From NCBI RefSeq assembly GCF_001625305.1, contig NW_017802714.1:1-64000 (forward strand): 64,000 nucleotides of DNA, read 5' to 3'. A model generated the notes under the pieces. That model was not told the DNA's origin and searched no databases. It saw only the letters and a program-made list of their open reading frames with translations. The DNA comes from Branchiostoma belcheri (lineage: Eukaryota; Chordata; Leptocardii; Amphioxiformes; Branchiostomatidae). The position numbers were made by a program, and so were the translations under genes. Positions 28,301 to 43,300 of the stretch are shown here, piece after piece (within the stretch, counting starts at the first letter, position 1; the number at the start of each line of letters is the position of its first letter).

Positions 28301-31300
28301 AACGAAGCTATCTAATCAATGTAGGGCTCAATTAATTGTATAGTTAGTAATGAACAGTTATGTCTATTACATTACATCCACAGGTGTTTGGAACGACAAC
28401 ATTTTGGACGACTTCACCTATCCTAACGGCACGGTACTGCAGGCACCAGAGGACAGAAATCTAACAGAGGAAGAAATATTTCCATGGGGATTATCATGTA
28501 AGAAACATGGTCATGGCATTTATTATGTATGTTTACACTTTTGATGCGTACGGGTAATTGTCTAGTATTAGATAACAAACAGCAGAGTATAATAAGTCTT
28601 TACTACATTTCATCTTAAGTTGACCTTTATACCAGCATGCAATATCCAATACAGTCTAAGGCACTTGGTTACATACCACGCAAAGAACTGTCATACTCCC
28701 CTTGTTTTAGCTTTACCAAAGTTGGTGTGAAATTATCTTTTGAGTATATGTGGGCAGAGTCATTTCAATACAGGGCCTTCAAGGAAAGTATTTTGTGTCT
28801 TCTGTAACAATATCAATAACAACAATAATGCAGTGTTATTTTTTCAGGGCAAATCAGACAAGACGAAAGTCTATTCACCTACGAGGATGGGAAAAACGCA
28901 ACTTCCTTTGCCAAACCAAATTTCAGGCCAAAGTTTCTCAACCAACTTCTAGCTGCTGTCTCCGCCGAAAAACGAAGCAAGGCTGATGTTCTGTGTGGCA
29001 CAAATGTAGAATGTCTCTTTGACTTTCTCAGCACAAACGACGCAGAAGTGGGAGAACAAACCAGATCAAGTATTGTGACTTTCGATTCAGACGCAGAGAC
29101 ACTGGGTTAGTCTACGGTGCACTTTTTAGATACGGTTATTCTTTTACAATTTTATAGTGGACTTCTTCAAGTTTGATACAAGCAAATGCATGTATCACTA
29201 GTCAGTTGCACTGTAAAAGAAAACTAGCATAATTTGTACGGATATAGAAATATGAATAGAAATAGAAATCCTTGTAGACACCGTATTCACTAGTGACATA
29301 ATCATGTTTTTTTTTCTTGCAGCCAACTTTCCACCCAACATCACAACCAACGCCACAGTCAATGGAATAGTTGGACAGCAGGTGGAACTACAGGTCATTG
29401 CTGTTGACCCTGAGGACAATCCTTTGAGGTATTCCATTGGCAACGTCAACAACATTCCTGGGGCAACCATCAACTCCGGTATGTATGTTGTCCGATGTGT
29501 GGTAACTTTTTTTTTTCATTCAGTCGCTCTCTGACGTTTTCATGGAGATCTGTCAAACTGTCTAAACGCTTTGATGTCATCATGAAGCATCCCTTTGTAT
29601 TTTCTTTTCCTTAAAACCACATCTGTGTTACCGTATTACAAAGTAGTACTTCCGTGTACAGAAGAACTGTTTTATGTCAGGAATACATATAAGTTGACAG
29701 CATATTGGCGAGTGTAAGATTGACAGGCAGGATAAAAGCAGACCGAAAGTTAAGACACAGGAAATGGCTGTGTACAGGAGGTGGCAGAAAGGTATACGTA
29801 GCAAGCTTATCATTTCATGAGGGAGACACTAATACTACAAAGTCTGAAAAACCCAACTTTTTTTTAGTTAACGGTATCCTAAGGTGGACTCCCAGAAGCC
29901 TACTACCAGTGCAACTAGAGATTATTGCCCAAGACAACAAAGGAGCCTCTTCGTCGACCTACCCCATGGTGAAACTCTGCAATTGTCAACACGGTGGAAT
30001 CTGTAACTTTGTCACTGTGGACTTCACTGGAGAGATCAACCCTGTGGGACAGTTCCAGGTCTGTCTTGAAATAAGTTTAGCACGTCAAGACATTTTTTTA
30101 TATTATTTACTTTATCCTTTCACCTTTCTTCTATTGTAAAGGAGAATCTTTACTTTTTATTTTTATACACATGTACAAGTATAGTACAAGTGGAACATAT
30201 GCAGCGATTCTACTGTACAGAGTACATTTAACACAGTGTATGAAGAACCTATCAGTTACTCCATGAAGTACCAGATTCTGTATGATATATACCTCGTCTT
30301 GTTGTTGTTAAACAGGTTGTTTCTTGCTCGTGTCCTGAAGCCTGGACAGGAGAGTTCTGTGAGACTGATAAGAATGAATGTGAGGAGGACCCGTGTTATC
30401 CAGGAGCGGCGTGTACAGATATGGTAGCACCTAAACATGGCTTCGAATGCGGACCATGTCCCAATGGTCTGGATGGGACTGGGGAGAAGTGTTATGGTCA
30501 GTAGGACCACCTTTTTACGTTTTTCCTAAGTATAATAAACACATATTGTATTATATTAGGTCTTTATGAGTGTTGAATGTGCCGAGTCTTTTTTTTTTTG
30601 TCAAGCAGCTTAGGCCAAGGACATTACAAAGCGGTAGGAAGTCAAAGAAACGTGAATGTGCACATTACTAATATCGTGATGTCGATGATTTTACGGACTA
30701 TCACCAGACCAGATAAAACAAAAATGTAGTCCCCGTCCGCAAAGCTCAACCACACTAGCCATTTGCGTTCCAAAAAAATATCCGTTGACTCTTAAATGCA
30801 ATGGTGTTTGCAAGTGTCTTTCTAATATTATGTGTTTTGTTTCATTTTGCAGATATCAATGAGTGTGTGCAAGGTCAGAAATGTGAACAGCCCCATAACT
30901 GTGTGAATATCCTGGGCAGCTACACCTGTGGCTGCGACCTTGGTTACACCCTAGACAGCAATGGCCTCAACTGTACTGGTAAGCTACGGAGTTGTATCTT
31001 ATCTATTTATTTATTTATTTATTTCAACTTTGCCACAAGGACAGGACAGGGGGAAAAGGCGGTGCCTTTTCGAGGCCCCCTGTCCAGATAAAAACATACA
31101 TAAATCTGAAATACAACTAATAAAAATACAAATAATCACTAACAAAATTCTTAAAGGTAAGTAATAAAACAAAAACAAATGTAATAACTACGATAACATA
31201 GGTATAAATAGTACAATATAGGTAGAGACAGTAATAATAATAGTAATGATAGCAGTAGTAAAATATAAATGAGATCTAAGAACCGAGGGTGTGCCAACTG

Positions 31301-34300
31301 TTGATGTTTTGCTGATCAAAAGAGTTGAGAGATATCATTATATCGCAATTTAGAAATTGCACCTTTGGTAGCCAGTAGAACAATGAGGTCAAAAATACTA
31401 TTTACCAGATCTTTGTGGTGAGCTGAACTTTGTTTTCACTGTAAATACATTTCATTCGTTTTTCACCGGCAGAAATACCATATTAAATTGTATATTTTTT
31501 CTCTAGATATAAATGAGTGCGACATTAGCACAGCTGATTGTGCAGTTGAGGCAACATGCACCAACACAGAGGGAAGCTTTACCTGTACCTGTGCTACCGG
31601 ATATACTGGCAATGGGACCTACTGCGCAGGTGATTACTTTACCTTATACTTTTCTATAAAACATTTCCTCGATGCATGATTTGACTGTGTTTGCAAGAGA
31701 CTGTTGAAAGACTGTATACGATCCAGAACCAGTGATTGTTGTCTAGAAGAAGGTGACAGACTGTCACCGAAACGTTGGATGCAAAAACGTTTACTCGGTT
31801 GTTGAATACTGAACCCTTTTACACACTCAATATGAGAAATTTATTTCATTTTGACCTTTAATAAGGTCAGAATAACTCGAATGTTGGAAATGTTGGAAAC
31901 AGAAACAAGCGAATACTATGTTATTTATTGTATACATCATTTCCTTTTTATCCCTTTTCAGATGTTGATGAATGTGCGACTAGTGCCTCCTGTGATCGCA
32001 ATGCAGTATGTGACAACACTGTTGGATCCTACACATGCACATGTAAGGCTGGCTATGAAGGCAGTGGACGCAGATGTGAGGGTAAGTTGTATCTACTCGT
32101 TGTTACTGTCCTTCTGAAGCTGAATGTCTTACGATGCAATTTTAGGTAGAAAGCAGGCCAGTTGTGACATGATCCAACATTATTCCTTTTGACAATCTTA
32201 ATAAGAATGCCGATCAACGTTGGAATATTGTGCTAGTAAAGGTAACTTATGTTAAATATTTTGACGCTAAAGTTTAATTTTGGCGGTATTTTATAATCCC
32301 TGTGTACACTATCACACATCGCCCCTTTCTTAGTATTTCAAGAAAAGGAAAGTGAGATGTACATTAAAGGTAAAGGTAATTTAGATTTAGACTCCGTCGG
32401 AGTTGGATAACCGCTATGCTTTAGGCCTCCATGTGGGAATGAATATGCAATAAAGGACCATCTCTGTAGTATTGCTAACCAGTTGTCTCCAATTCGTCTA
32501 TCTTATCCTTTAAAGACAAAGACGAGTGTGTTGATCCGGACATCTGCCACACAAATGCAAGATGTACCAACTCCATCGGCTCCTACAGCTGCAGCTGCAA
32601 CTCTGGTTACCGCCGCAAGGGGGCAGTGTGCACCAACGTGGATGAATGTGAAGAGCTGCTGGACAACTGTAGCCCGGGGCAGGGGATCTGTTCAGATAAC
32701 CCTGGGTCCTATAGCTGTGCGTGTAGGGGTGGATATGAAGGAGACGGGATCACATGTCAAGGTATGTTACGGTTTTGGGGTTTTCTTTTAGGTACACCTG
32801 GTGCGATTTCCCTAATGATTTAATTCTCATCCCGACTGAATTAGTGTTTTGTAAGGTAGGTTAGCCTCGTGGTATATGTTTATGGTTATATAGCTGTAGG
32901 TACCAGACGCTGTAACTTGTACACATGTTGCGCAGTAACGTTGTTGCCTAATGTACCTTGTTTAGTAAACACTGTTATACATACATGTAATATGGCCATT
33001 GCGATAGACCTTCTATCTTATACCATTTCAGATTTGTTTGTGAACAGTTCACCATTAGTGGCAACAGGACATTTACTTACTTCACCTTACCTTAGACTTT
33101 ATTTTCTAAAGTGCCTGATGGCATATCGAGGAGTAAACTTCAACTTCCTTTTTTTTTTAGCTCATTGACTACAAAACCCCAGAATCATCGAATAACGGGC
33201 ATTATTAGTTGATATCGAGAGTATTTTTGCAATAAAAAATATCCAATATGCAACTTTATTGCTTCGACTAAATACCAGTGCTGTAGTCATATAGTTGGCA
33301 TATCATGTGTTGCCATATCACTTGGTTAGTTATACAATATACAATAATCGTGTGATGAAGACAAGATGCTTTGGTAAGTGAAATTGATACCAATATTTAG
33401 ATATCTAATTTACATGACGGTGCCTCTTCAGATGTTGACGAGTGTTCAGATGCTGCTCTGAACAACTGCACTGAGAACGCGGATTGCACCAATACGGAGG
33501 GCTCTTATAACTGCCTGTGTACAGATGGGTATGAAGGGATCGGTACATTCACTTGCACTGGTAAGTTTGAAAGATTTTACTCTTAAGTCAAATTTTTAAA
33601 AGAAAGAATACTTGTGATATTTGTATTGTGTCCATGTGGTGGCGCCAATCGCCAAGAGCCTAGGCTACCGGTCAGGAGATCGAGAGGTCACGGGTTCAAT
33701 TACTGGCAGGACGCCGTGTCCTTGAAAAGGGTATTTCGATCTACACTACTTTCGTCACTCCACCCAGGTGTAAAAAAATTTGTACCGACTTTAGCTGGGG
33801 AGGTTGAAGGCAATGGAAGGAGAGGGATGGGCTCCACTTCCTAATATCGTGGCTTAGTCGATAAACAACCTACTGTCTCTGCGGCCTGAATAATGTGATG
33901 GTTCTACCTTTATTGTGTCCAGTCTACCGTGTGAATTATATATACATTTTTTTTTCTTTTAATTGTCTAATATAGATATAAACGAGTGTGTGAGTGCTAT
34001 AGATAACTGTGCTCAGGAGGCAACCTGCACAAACTCTCCGGGATCTTACACGTGTTCGTGTAACGCGGGATTTGTCGGGAACGGAATTCAGTGTGAAGGT
34101 AAGCAGTTTACATTTCTCTTAATGGAGGAAAACAATGAACAGTGAACAATCATCATCATCTTGAGTAGATTGCAGTTACATTCTTTTAAGCAATCGTTTC
34201 ATTACTTATAATTCTCTTTCATATGAAAGAAGACATCCCATGTGGCAATACCGCTAGTGATCACCTTGTATACTTATAGTAGACACTGCTTACTTATACG

Positions 34301-37300
34301 TTTCATTGAAAAACAGAAAGGAGTCATAGTTCCACCTGCCATTTTGCACAATATTTTTTGTAATACATAAGAAAATGTAGATAACCCTGCATATCATATG
34401 AAGCTAGATTGATTACTATGAATGATACAACAGAGATGATTTGTTGGTTAATTGGTAAACTAGTACATATAATTACATTTCGTTGCCGCAGATATTGATG
34501 AATGTGTAAGGGGAGAAGCTGACTGTGACATCGACACAAAAGCCGTCTGTACCAACCTGATTGGAGGCTACAGTTGTACATGTTATAATGGTTACGAAGG
34601 AGACGGTAGGCACTGTACAGGTAGGAACACACCAATCTTTCATCATTGGTCGCTCGAGTATAATTCAATGCCTTATGTAGCTTGTGTGTTGTGGCAGCGA
34701 CAGAAAAAGATGTAATATTACAAAAAAAAATGAATTGACAAAGCCGTGTTAAAAAGGGTTAAAAGGATTGTTAAGAAAATAAAAACTATGGCCGTTTTTT
34801 TAAGAATCAGTGAGGAGGAACTGATGGGCATATCTCATTCTCCACAGATGTGAATGAGTGTATGACTGTCAACGGTAAATGCTCTATGAACTGCTCCAAC
34901 ACTGATGGAAGTTATACCTGTAGCTGTGAGGATGGATACAGGCTAGCGGTCGATGGTTTCAAGTGTGATGGTAAAAACATATGTTTGTACATTTTACCCT
35001 TTTACCATTTGATTGAACACGTAGATCAATGACATCCGAAATGATTTTGCGATTGTTTTAAATGCAAAATTAAAATAACATTCAGCACTTTACTTTATAT
35101 TCAGATTAATTCAATTGCAAGCACGGTATCAAATTTGGCAACTTGACAAGTTGACAAATTTGATACTGTGATACTTTTCGACCTCCTTCACTATTCCTAT
35201 GCAAAATTAGCTTTATCTAGCATTATTTTGGCGTTCTGTTTAACCATCTATCATTATGATTTGTTGTCTGGACAACCATTTTTCTTCCATCGCAATATTT
35301 GTTCTTCAAGATCTCTACCTATTCACTTTGCCTCAGCTTTTTCGATTGGCCTTTCTTTCGACTCCTTATTACTTTGATAAGGTTATGTACTATCATTTTA
35401 AGGTTTTGTCCCAAAAATATTGCCAAACCACCAATAGGCAATATGTTTTTTTCTGGGTAAATGAATTAACAACAGCGACGTATTGCTATAGATATTGACG
35501 AGTGTGCAGAACAGCTGGATGACTGTGAACAAGCCTGTACAAACACAGACGGCGGGTTTAACTGCTCGTGCGTCCCGGGATTCATTCAAGTCGGGGATTC
35601 CTGTGAAGGTAACGAACTTTTTCACTTTTTCTTTGACATTCAGCCTGCTAAGGTAGCTTTTTGGTAAAATGGGTAGATTAGTGGATTAGCAAAAAAAGCA
35701 TTATATGTTTTCGGGTCATATATATTATTGTATTAGTTCTCCGAGTGCTTTGTATGGTTGTATGGTTGAAATGTATGTATGGTAAACGCTCCAAGTAGCA
35801 TCTGCATCCACTACTGACCAACCTTAGCGGATGCTACTTGAAACGTTTGGCAGTTTTCACAAATTTTGCAATTACTTAAATAAAAAGTTTCTGTAAAAGA
35901 AAGATTCAACAAATTTTTCTTTTCAGCCTCTGTAAATTGCACCAGAACCGTCTGCACAAATGCGGATTGCTTTGTGGAGAATGGAATCGAGAGTTGCCTG
36001 TGTTTTTCTGGCTACAACTTCACCTACAATGCCACAGTTTGCACTGGTAAGCCTGATGATAGCAGAGTATAACATCTTTGCTGGGCTACGAATTCATGTC
36101 AAACATTAACCAAAACAATAATTTATGTTTACTCTCATACAAAAAGAAAAAGAAGCAAGCCCTCAAGTGTACAGTTAGTAGATGTGATTAGCAATGTTAA
36201 TGTGACTATTTACTAGATTTGATTCGAATGATCATGATGATGGCAAATTTTGATTGGAAAATGATTTAGTATTAGAAAATTATACTGAGGTACATGAAGT
36301 GAAATTGTATTACAGACATCAACGAATGTTCAAGTGACACCCTGAATGCCTGCGACCAGTTGTGTAACAACACAAACGGAGGTTACACGTGTGGTTGCGA
36401 CAGTGGCTACATGATTGGTACTGATGGTCGAGCATGCACTGGTGAGATATCATACTTGTATTTGTTTTCTCCAACATGCAGCTGACAATAACAGGGAGAT
36501 TGATTTTTTATCTGTTTTACTGCGTGTTTTCAATGTTAGTCGTATAAAAGTTAACTACATTTTCCATATCAATAATCTTTTTCAAGGTTTAGGAGAGGTT
36601 TCTGTCTCTGATTTTTTGGCATGAGTATGATCCATTGTTGCCATATTCTGATTGCTCAGTTTTAAAAAAAAACGTTTTTCAACATTTTGATAGATATTGA
36701 TGAGTGTTCAGAGAGCAGCCTGAACGATTGTGATCCCAATGCCTTCTGCAACAACAACCAGGGAGGGTACACCTGTAGCTGCAGACAGGGCTACATCGGC
36801 AATGGGACATCCTGTGAAGGTACGTTAACATTCTCTGAGCATTACGAGCAAACTCAAGATACCTTACTATGTACCATGACAATGGCGTCTGTCGGATGTT
36901 CTGATCCCTACTGTATCACAGATATATTGAATCCAACCAAAACGGTTCTAAAAACGTTTAAATTACAAAAATGAGGTACGGCCCCAGGCTGACTTTTTGA
37001 CTTACCGATGCTCTCAAGCCCAACGAATTTAGCACAGCAAAATTCTAGAAGCACCACTTTAAAGGTAGATCATCGAATCGAACATTAAATAACTAAGTAT
37101 CTCAGGAAAAATAAGTACTTGTACATCAGCATCAGATAGCAAAGATACAGTTGTGATATAACTGTTTTAAGCTTTGCATGATATAAACATTGAAGAAGAT
37201 TTGATGCGCTCGGTGTTTCTATGAAAAGTAAAGGCGCACGGCTCAAATCTTGGAGTTACATCGCTCCAAAAATAAAAGCTGTCTTGGAGGCTGTTAAGTC

Positions 37301-40300
37301 ATATAAATTGCTCAAGACGATGATGTATTTTGTTCTGTGTCAATTTTTTACGCAGATTACGATGAGTGTACATTCGGCAGTCGTATTGAGAATTGCAGTG
37401 CGAATGCTCAGTGTTTCAACTTCAACGGTGGTTTCAACTGCACCTGTCGGGACGGGTATACAGGAGACGGCTTCTTCTGTGCCGGTAAGGTCCTCTTTGC
37501 TTCCACCATTCATTTGTCACAAAGTGTACATTTTAAAATTCAAAAATAAGGTATATATGTATGATGTGAATGTATGTCATTTTGGCTTAAACATATATAT
37601 AACAATTATCAAAAGATTTTCTAAAACCACAGCACGAAAACTTAGATTTACCGGAGCAGTATAGTTGGGTAATGTTTATTTTGTTTTTTCTTAATAAACA
37701 CTTCTGAACTTTACAATGGCAGTAAATAAAGGTCAAGTACGATAATACCGGACTTTTAACGGTTGTAAAGGAAATTGCTGCAATTGACCTTTATTTACTA
37801 CCATTGTAAAGCCAGATACTGTGTACATAGTAAACATTACCTGAGTTTACAACCTTTGGTAAATCCAATTTTTGGTGCGGTGAACATTTCAGACAATTGG
37901 TATAATTTTTGATGGTATTGTCCATAGATGTGGATGAGTGTACCGGTGATTCATCACATTGCCATGAGCAAGCAGTATGCACAAACGTCCTGGGCAGCTT
38001 TGAATGTACCTGCAAAGATGGGTACAACGGCACCGGAACAGCATGTGAAGGTACATAAAATAGATTAACCTCGTCCGGTACAAATACCAGGCGATCTTTA
38101 ATGGTGTCGTTTAAAAACACCATGGGGGAATATAATGAGGGAACTCCAAGTGATTTCTCAGCAATCAGCTGTAACATTGTAACACCGCTGAATGATAACA
38201 TTGAAAAAAACATTTGGTGTGATTTGGATGAATTCCCTTATCAAAGATCCATGTTATCCATGTAACGATATACACACACATGTATACACAGTATAGTATA
38301 GTATGTAAATGGTGATGCTGTACAGACAATGCCTAGCTGTAATGACTATCAATTTGCATCACTGAAGAATTTCCAGAATCCTTCTGTAAGGATTACCAAC
38401 ATGATGAGGATTATTATGTTTCAATGACTGACTATCTTGTGAATTTCGTTCAAGACATTGATGAATGTGAAGACGGAATTAGTCAGTGTGATGAAAATGC
38501 AACTTGCACCAACACTGCTGGCTCCTACACCTGCACATGTGATGATGGGTACATTGGTACGGGGAGAACCTGTACAGGTAAGCTCTCGTGGCTTGTGTGA
38601 CCTTCACTCCCAGACCACGATTCAACTCTTTATAGTTGAAGAAAAAAGCGAATGCCTTTAGAAATCTTCTAAAAGCTTAAAGCGTTTTGTATTAAAAGTC
38701 AATTCTCTATCTTTAATCCTTACATCATCCCCACATCATATACTCTATTTGTCCATACTACTTGTATATGAGTCGTTACTTGAATGTAATTATAAAGTAA
38801 CAGTGGAAACCTTGATCGTGTTAATATGTGTGATCTGTATGGAAAAGGGTAATTTTGTGTTATCTATAATATATTTTAACACGTTTTCAACATACATTCC
38901 GAATGCTCAAATTTATACATATTTTCTGCCAGATGTGGACGAGTGTTTAAGTGGGCAAAATAACTGCCATGAACAGGCATCATGTCTAAACACGGAGGGC
39001 AGCTATGTATGCTCCTGCAATACTGGTTTTACAGGCATCGGGACGTCTTGTGAAGGTAAGCTGGGGCAATTTTTCTGCCACACAGACGAATACTGTCTGT
39101 TGAATAACTTATACCAGTTAACATTTTTTCTCTTCTTTCATCAAGGCGTTTTTTTAGCTTTAAAATTCTAGAACACCTCACGTCTTCTCCATTCTTGTAA
39201 AACATTTTTCCAGGAGACTCATTACATAATGTTTCCCTTAACTTTTTTTATATTGACGTATGTCATTTCAATGTATAAACAATGAGAATTTTCTATGATG
39301 AATGTAATTTCCATTGTAATATTCTGTAGTAATTTTATCAGTCATAAGTTAAGTGGTGTCACAATAAAAATCAAAATGATGTTATCCTTATCTTTGCCGA
39401 AATACAACTGAATATACGTTTACTAATCCTTTAAAGATTAATATTTGCAAGTAAATATATCAATATTTGCAAGTAAATATATTATATAGGAACATGTTTT
39501 ATTGACACAGAAGATATTGTATTTTTGATGACGCTGATGCTAATGAGTTGGTTTACCATATTTCAGATGAAGATGAATGTAAAAAAGGCACAGATACCTG
39601 CACAGAAAACTCGGTGTGTACGAACACTGTCGGTTCCTTTACTTGTCCCTGTAAGCCTGGTTACTTCGGGAGTAACTGTGTGGATGTCCATGAGTGTGAG
39701 GACGGCATTGACAACTGCCATGACCACGCAGACTGTACAAACACCCCTGGTTCCTACAGCTGCACGTGTCACTCTGGTTACTTTGGAGATGGAACGGTCT
39801 GTACAGGTGAGAGAATTTTCACAGTTTGATACAATATTTGCTTGGCATGACCTGAGAAGCTGTATGTCAGAAATTTCTGTGAATCACCAATTGGCACAAT
39901 TTGTGTAGGGCACAGAGTTTAGGCAAGTATACATGATAACTAAAGATGTGTAAACTGTTTGAATTTACCCTATGTAGACCCCACCAGTATAGGCAGACTT
40001 TAATGACACTAACATGTAGTTGGTTCTGTAGTCATGGGAACAAAATGTAATTGTTGTAGGTTTTGCAATTGAGTCTAAAAGTTTCATGACTAGTGACTTC
40101 TTTATCCACATGGCAAGGTTGTTTAGTTTTAGTAGCTAAATACGTGATTTCTTTCTTGCATCAGATATTGATGAATGTGAAAACGGAACGACTCAGTGTG
40201 ATGGAAACGCAACGTGCACCAACACTGTCGGCTCCTATACCTGTACATGCAATACTGGGTATACAGGCACAGGGAGAACATGTACGGGTAAGTAATAATC

Positions 40301-43300
40301 CTTGTTTTATCATCATATCATATCATAACTGATTCCTTCGTTGGTACATTTACATGCACATACTTCCAGCTTAGCCCCCGGTTATCTACTCAATACATGC
40401 ATTTGCAACAACCAAATACACAACTATCACACTAGACAATCACAGTTATTACACAGATCCAACTACACATCTAAAGCAGGCCAACGTACATTTGCATATA
40501 GAGCGGCAGTAACTTACAATTCACTAAACACTTACACAAAACAAGCACCCACCCTTAAATCATTTAAAGAGAGACTGAAATATGACAAGTACTGACCTTC
40601 TGACACTTCACTCCTTTCAAACAATGACCGATTATGATTTAAGTATTTTTTTTGTTATTTACTTGATTTGTATATATGTTTTTTTACTACTATGTTCAAG
40701 TACTTTATTGCTTATGATCTACTATTCCTAAGTTGGTATTATTTGAACTTGACCTCTGATATCTCACCTTCGACTGTATTTTAATTCATGATTTCACTGC
40801 TATATTCAATTTTTATCATTTTATATTGCTTTAATTCCTGTATGGGCTCCCTATGAAATCAGTCCCAAGGGGACTGAAGGGACCACCCATGTGTCTTGAA
40901 GATTAATAAATAAATAAATAAATGTGCAACAACTACTGGGAGACGAGTACAACCAACTGACAGAGATCTCGAAGTAGATCGCCAACCTTGCTCGCGACAA
41001 GGGGCAGTGGAGGGATCTAGCAGCCGACCGATTATGATAAACAAAGACGGTTTCTGGAACATTGAGTCTGTTACAGACATTGTTGGTTTATACATTAGCA
41101 AAGTTATTTTCTCACAACCATTTTGTCAACGTGTGCCGAACTTTGGATGCCCGTCTGTCATTTTCTAATATGAAAAATTTACTTACTTATTTTACTTTGG
41201 CCGAGCTCCCGCTAGAACTAATCCCGAAGGCACTTGCCATCCCTTTCTGTCTATCATCATGGACCGGAGCTCCCTCACCTCAGTAAGGCCGGCATCTGGC
41301 TTGAGGTTGTCAATGTAGGTTATCCAGGGACTGCCCAGATTTCTTTAGTCTCTTGTAGGCTCCCAAAGAACACGTTTGGAAGCCACAGTATCGGGATGTC
41401 TGACACAGCGCGCGGCCAGCTTCATCCTGCAAGTTTTGTTGACAAATTTACCCAACTTTTTTTCTAGATGTTGATGAGTGTGCAACACAGTCTGCCAACT
41501 GCGATGACAACGCAAACTGTACGAACACTCCCGGCTCCTACAGCTGCATGTGTAATTCTGGTTACACTGGAAATGGTACTGTCTGTACGGGTGAGAAAAG
41601 ATTCCAACGTCTTAATAAAATATTTGACAATGACTGTGAATGTATAAGAAAATATGTATTGCATGATTTGTCATTTTAAGTACATTCTTATCTACTTGTT
41701 CATTTTCTATTAGGCCATAGCAAGTAATTTCTACGGATGACATCAGAGCACGCATTTATTTTCGCCTGACTTTGGAAAATAAAAGCCCCGTGACAGTGAT
41801 TAAAATATGACCTCAGGAGACAAGAAAAGCCTTTGATGCAGTGATGTACTTCATTATTTTGTGTGATGTTCCCACTAAATCAAAACCAGGGGTTCAGTGA
41901 CAATGCATGTGATAATAGTCGGCAGTAAGCTTAGCACAATATAACAAGGTTCATGAAGTAAAAATTTGTAAAATGTAGGAATCTTGTTTTTGCCCCGCCT
42001 TGTATGATTCACCTATCGCATTAGTCTACGGAGGATATCATCCATAAAATTTACTTGCTGTGGCCTTACATTTGTACTTTGCTGACGGTCAGCCGTCTCC
42101 AGCTGCCTGCGCTGACACAAGTAATGTCATGTAGCATTGCCACTAAATACGAAAACCGAATACAAAAACAATGTCAAAGTTCTGTGAATAAACATTTAAC
42201 ACGAATCGTACCTTAGATACATTGTAGAAAATTGCAAATATAGTAAATAAAAATAGAAAATAATATCAAAATTATTCTTAATATAAACAACAATTAAAGC
42301 AGTGACAACAGAAATCACCCGAACTCCAACAACACCAAAACCAACATCAATGGCTGTCACTCCAGAGCCGCGTAAGTTCCAAAAAATATTTCATTTTATA
42401 TCATCTCCTTATTGTGTACTTCAGTTGCTTTGATTTGGTAGGAATGGTCGGTACCTTTCATTATCATAGACATTGATAAGTTTTTTTTAATTCTTAAATT
42501 CTATATTTTCACATGAAAACCACGACATCAATTCATGTTATTATTTGTTTTATGTTTTTTTCTAAGTAACTAACGGACGTCTGAATGTTGGCATTTCATA
42601 GCAAAACCACGAAAGTTTGTACCAGCCCAAATAACAATGGAGAGGGACTTTAGGGATGAATACACTGACAGGACATCAGCAGTGTATATGAAATTATCAT
42701 CACAGTTGAAAACATCAGTAAGTGAACAGGATTACTTGTTTGTGTGTCCAGCATACAACTTTCCACAAACTCTTTCAATCTGTATTGCATGTTGATTTCG
42801 TGGTACTAAATGTCGTCATATAATCGTAACGCTCTGAATTAAGGTGGTATTGTTGGCACGGCCCATTTTCAATTTATAGGTTATTTTATATAACCATAGG
42901 TCGTTTGGTTTTGATATATTTAGTATATTCATAATAACAGGTTGATCTTTTTTCATGACCGCTAGCTCTCTGCCATCTACGCCAGAATTCCTGGGTTCAT
43001 CGAGATTATCATCCTTCAATTAGTGTAAGTAGGGGCAATGTTACTTTCCATTCCATTATATTGTAGTATGCAACTTTTAATTCATAGAAATTTCAGATAC
43101 TAGAAACCATGCTAACTTTAGACACCTAGACCAGTTACCAGATCCAAAACATTTCTGGGCTATTATTGCATACAGTTACTCGCATGGGATGCTATGTTGC
43201 CATTTGGCAAAGTATGTTGTTACATCTTTGTTTTTAACCTTTAGCGAGGGAAGTGTAAAGGCCCGATATGCCGCTGTTTTCGCCGTGGAAGAATCTCAAC

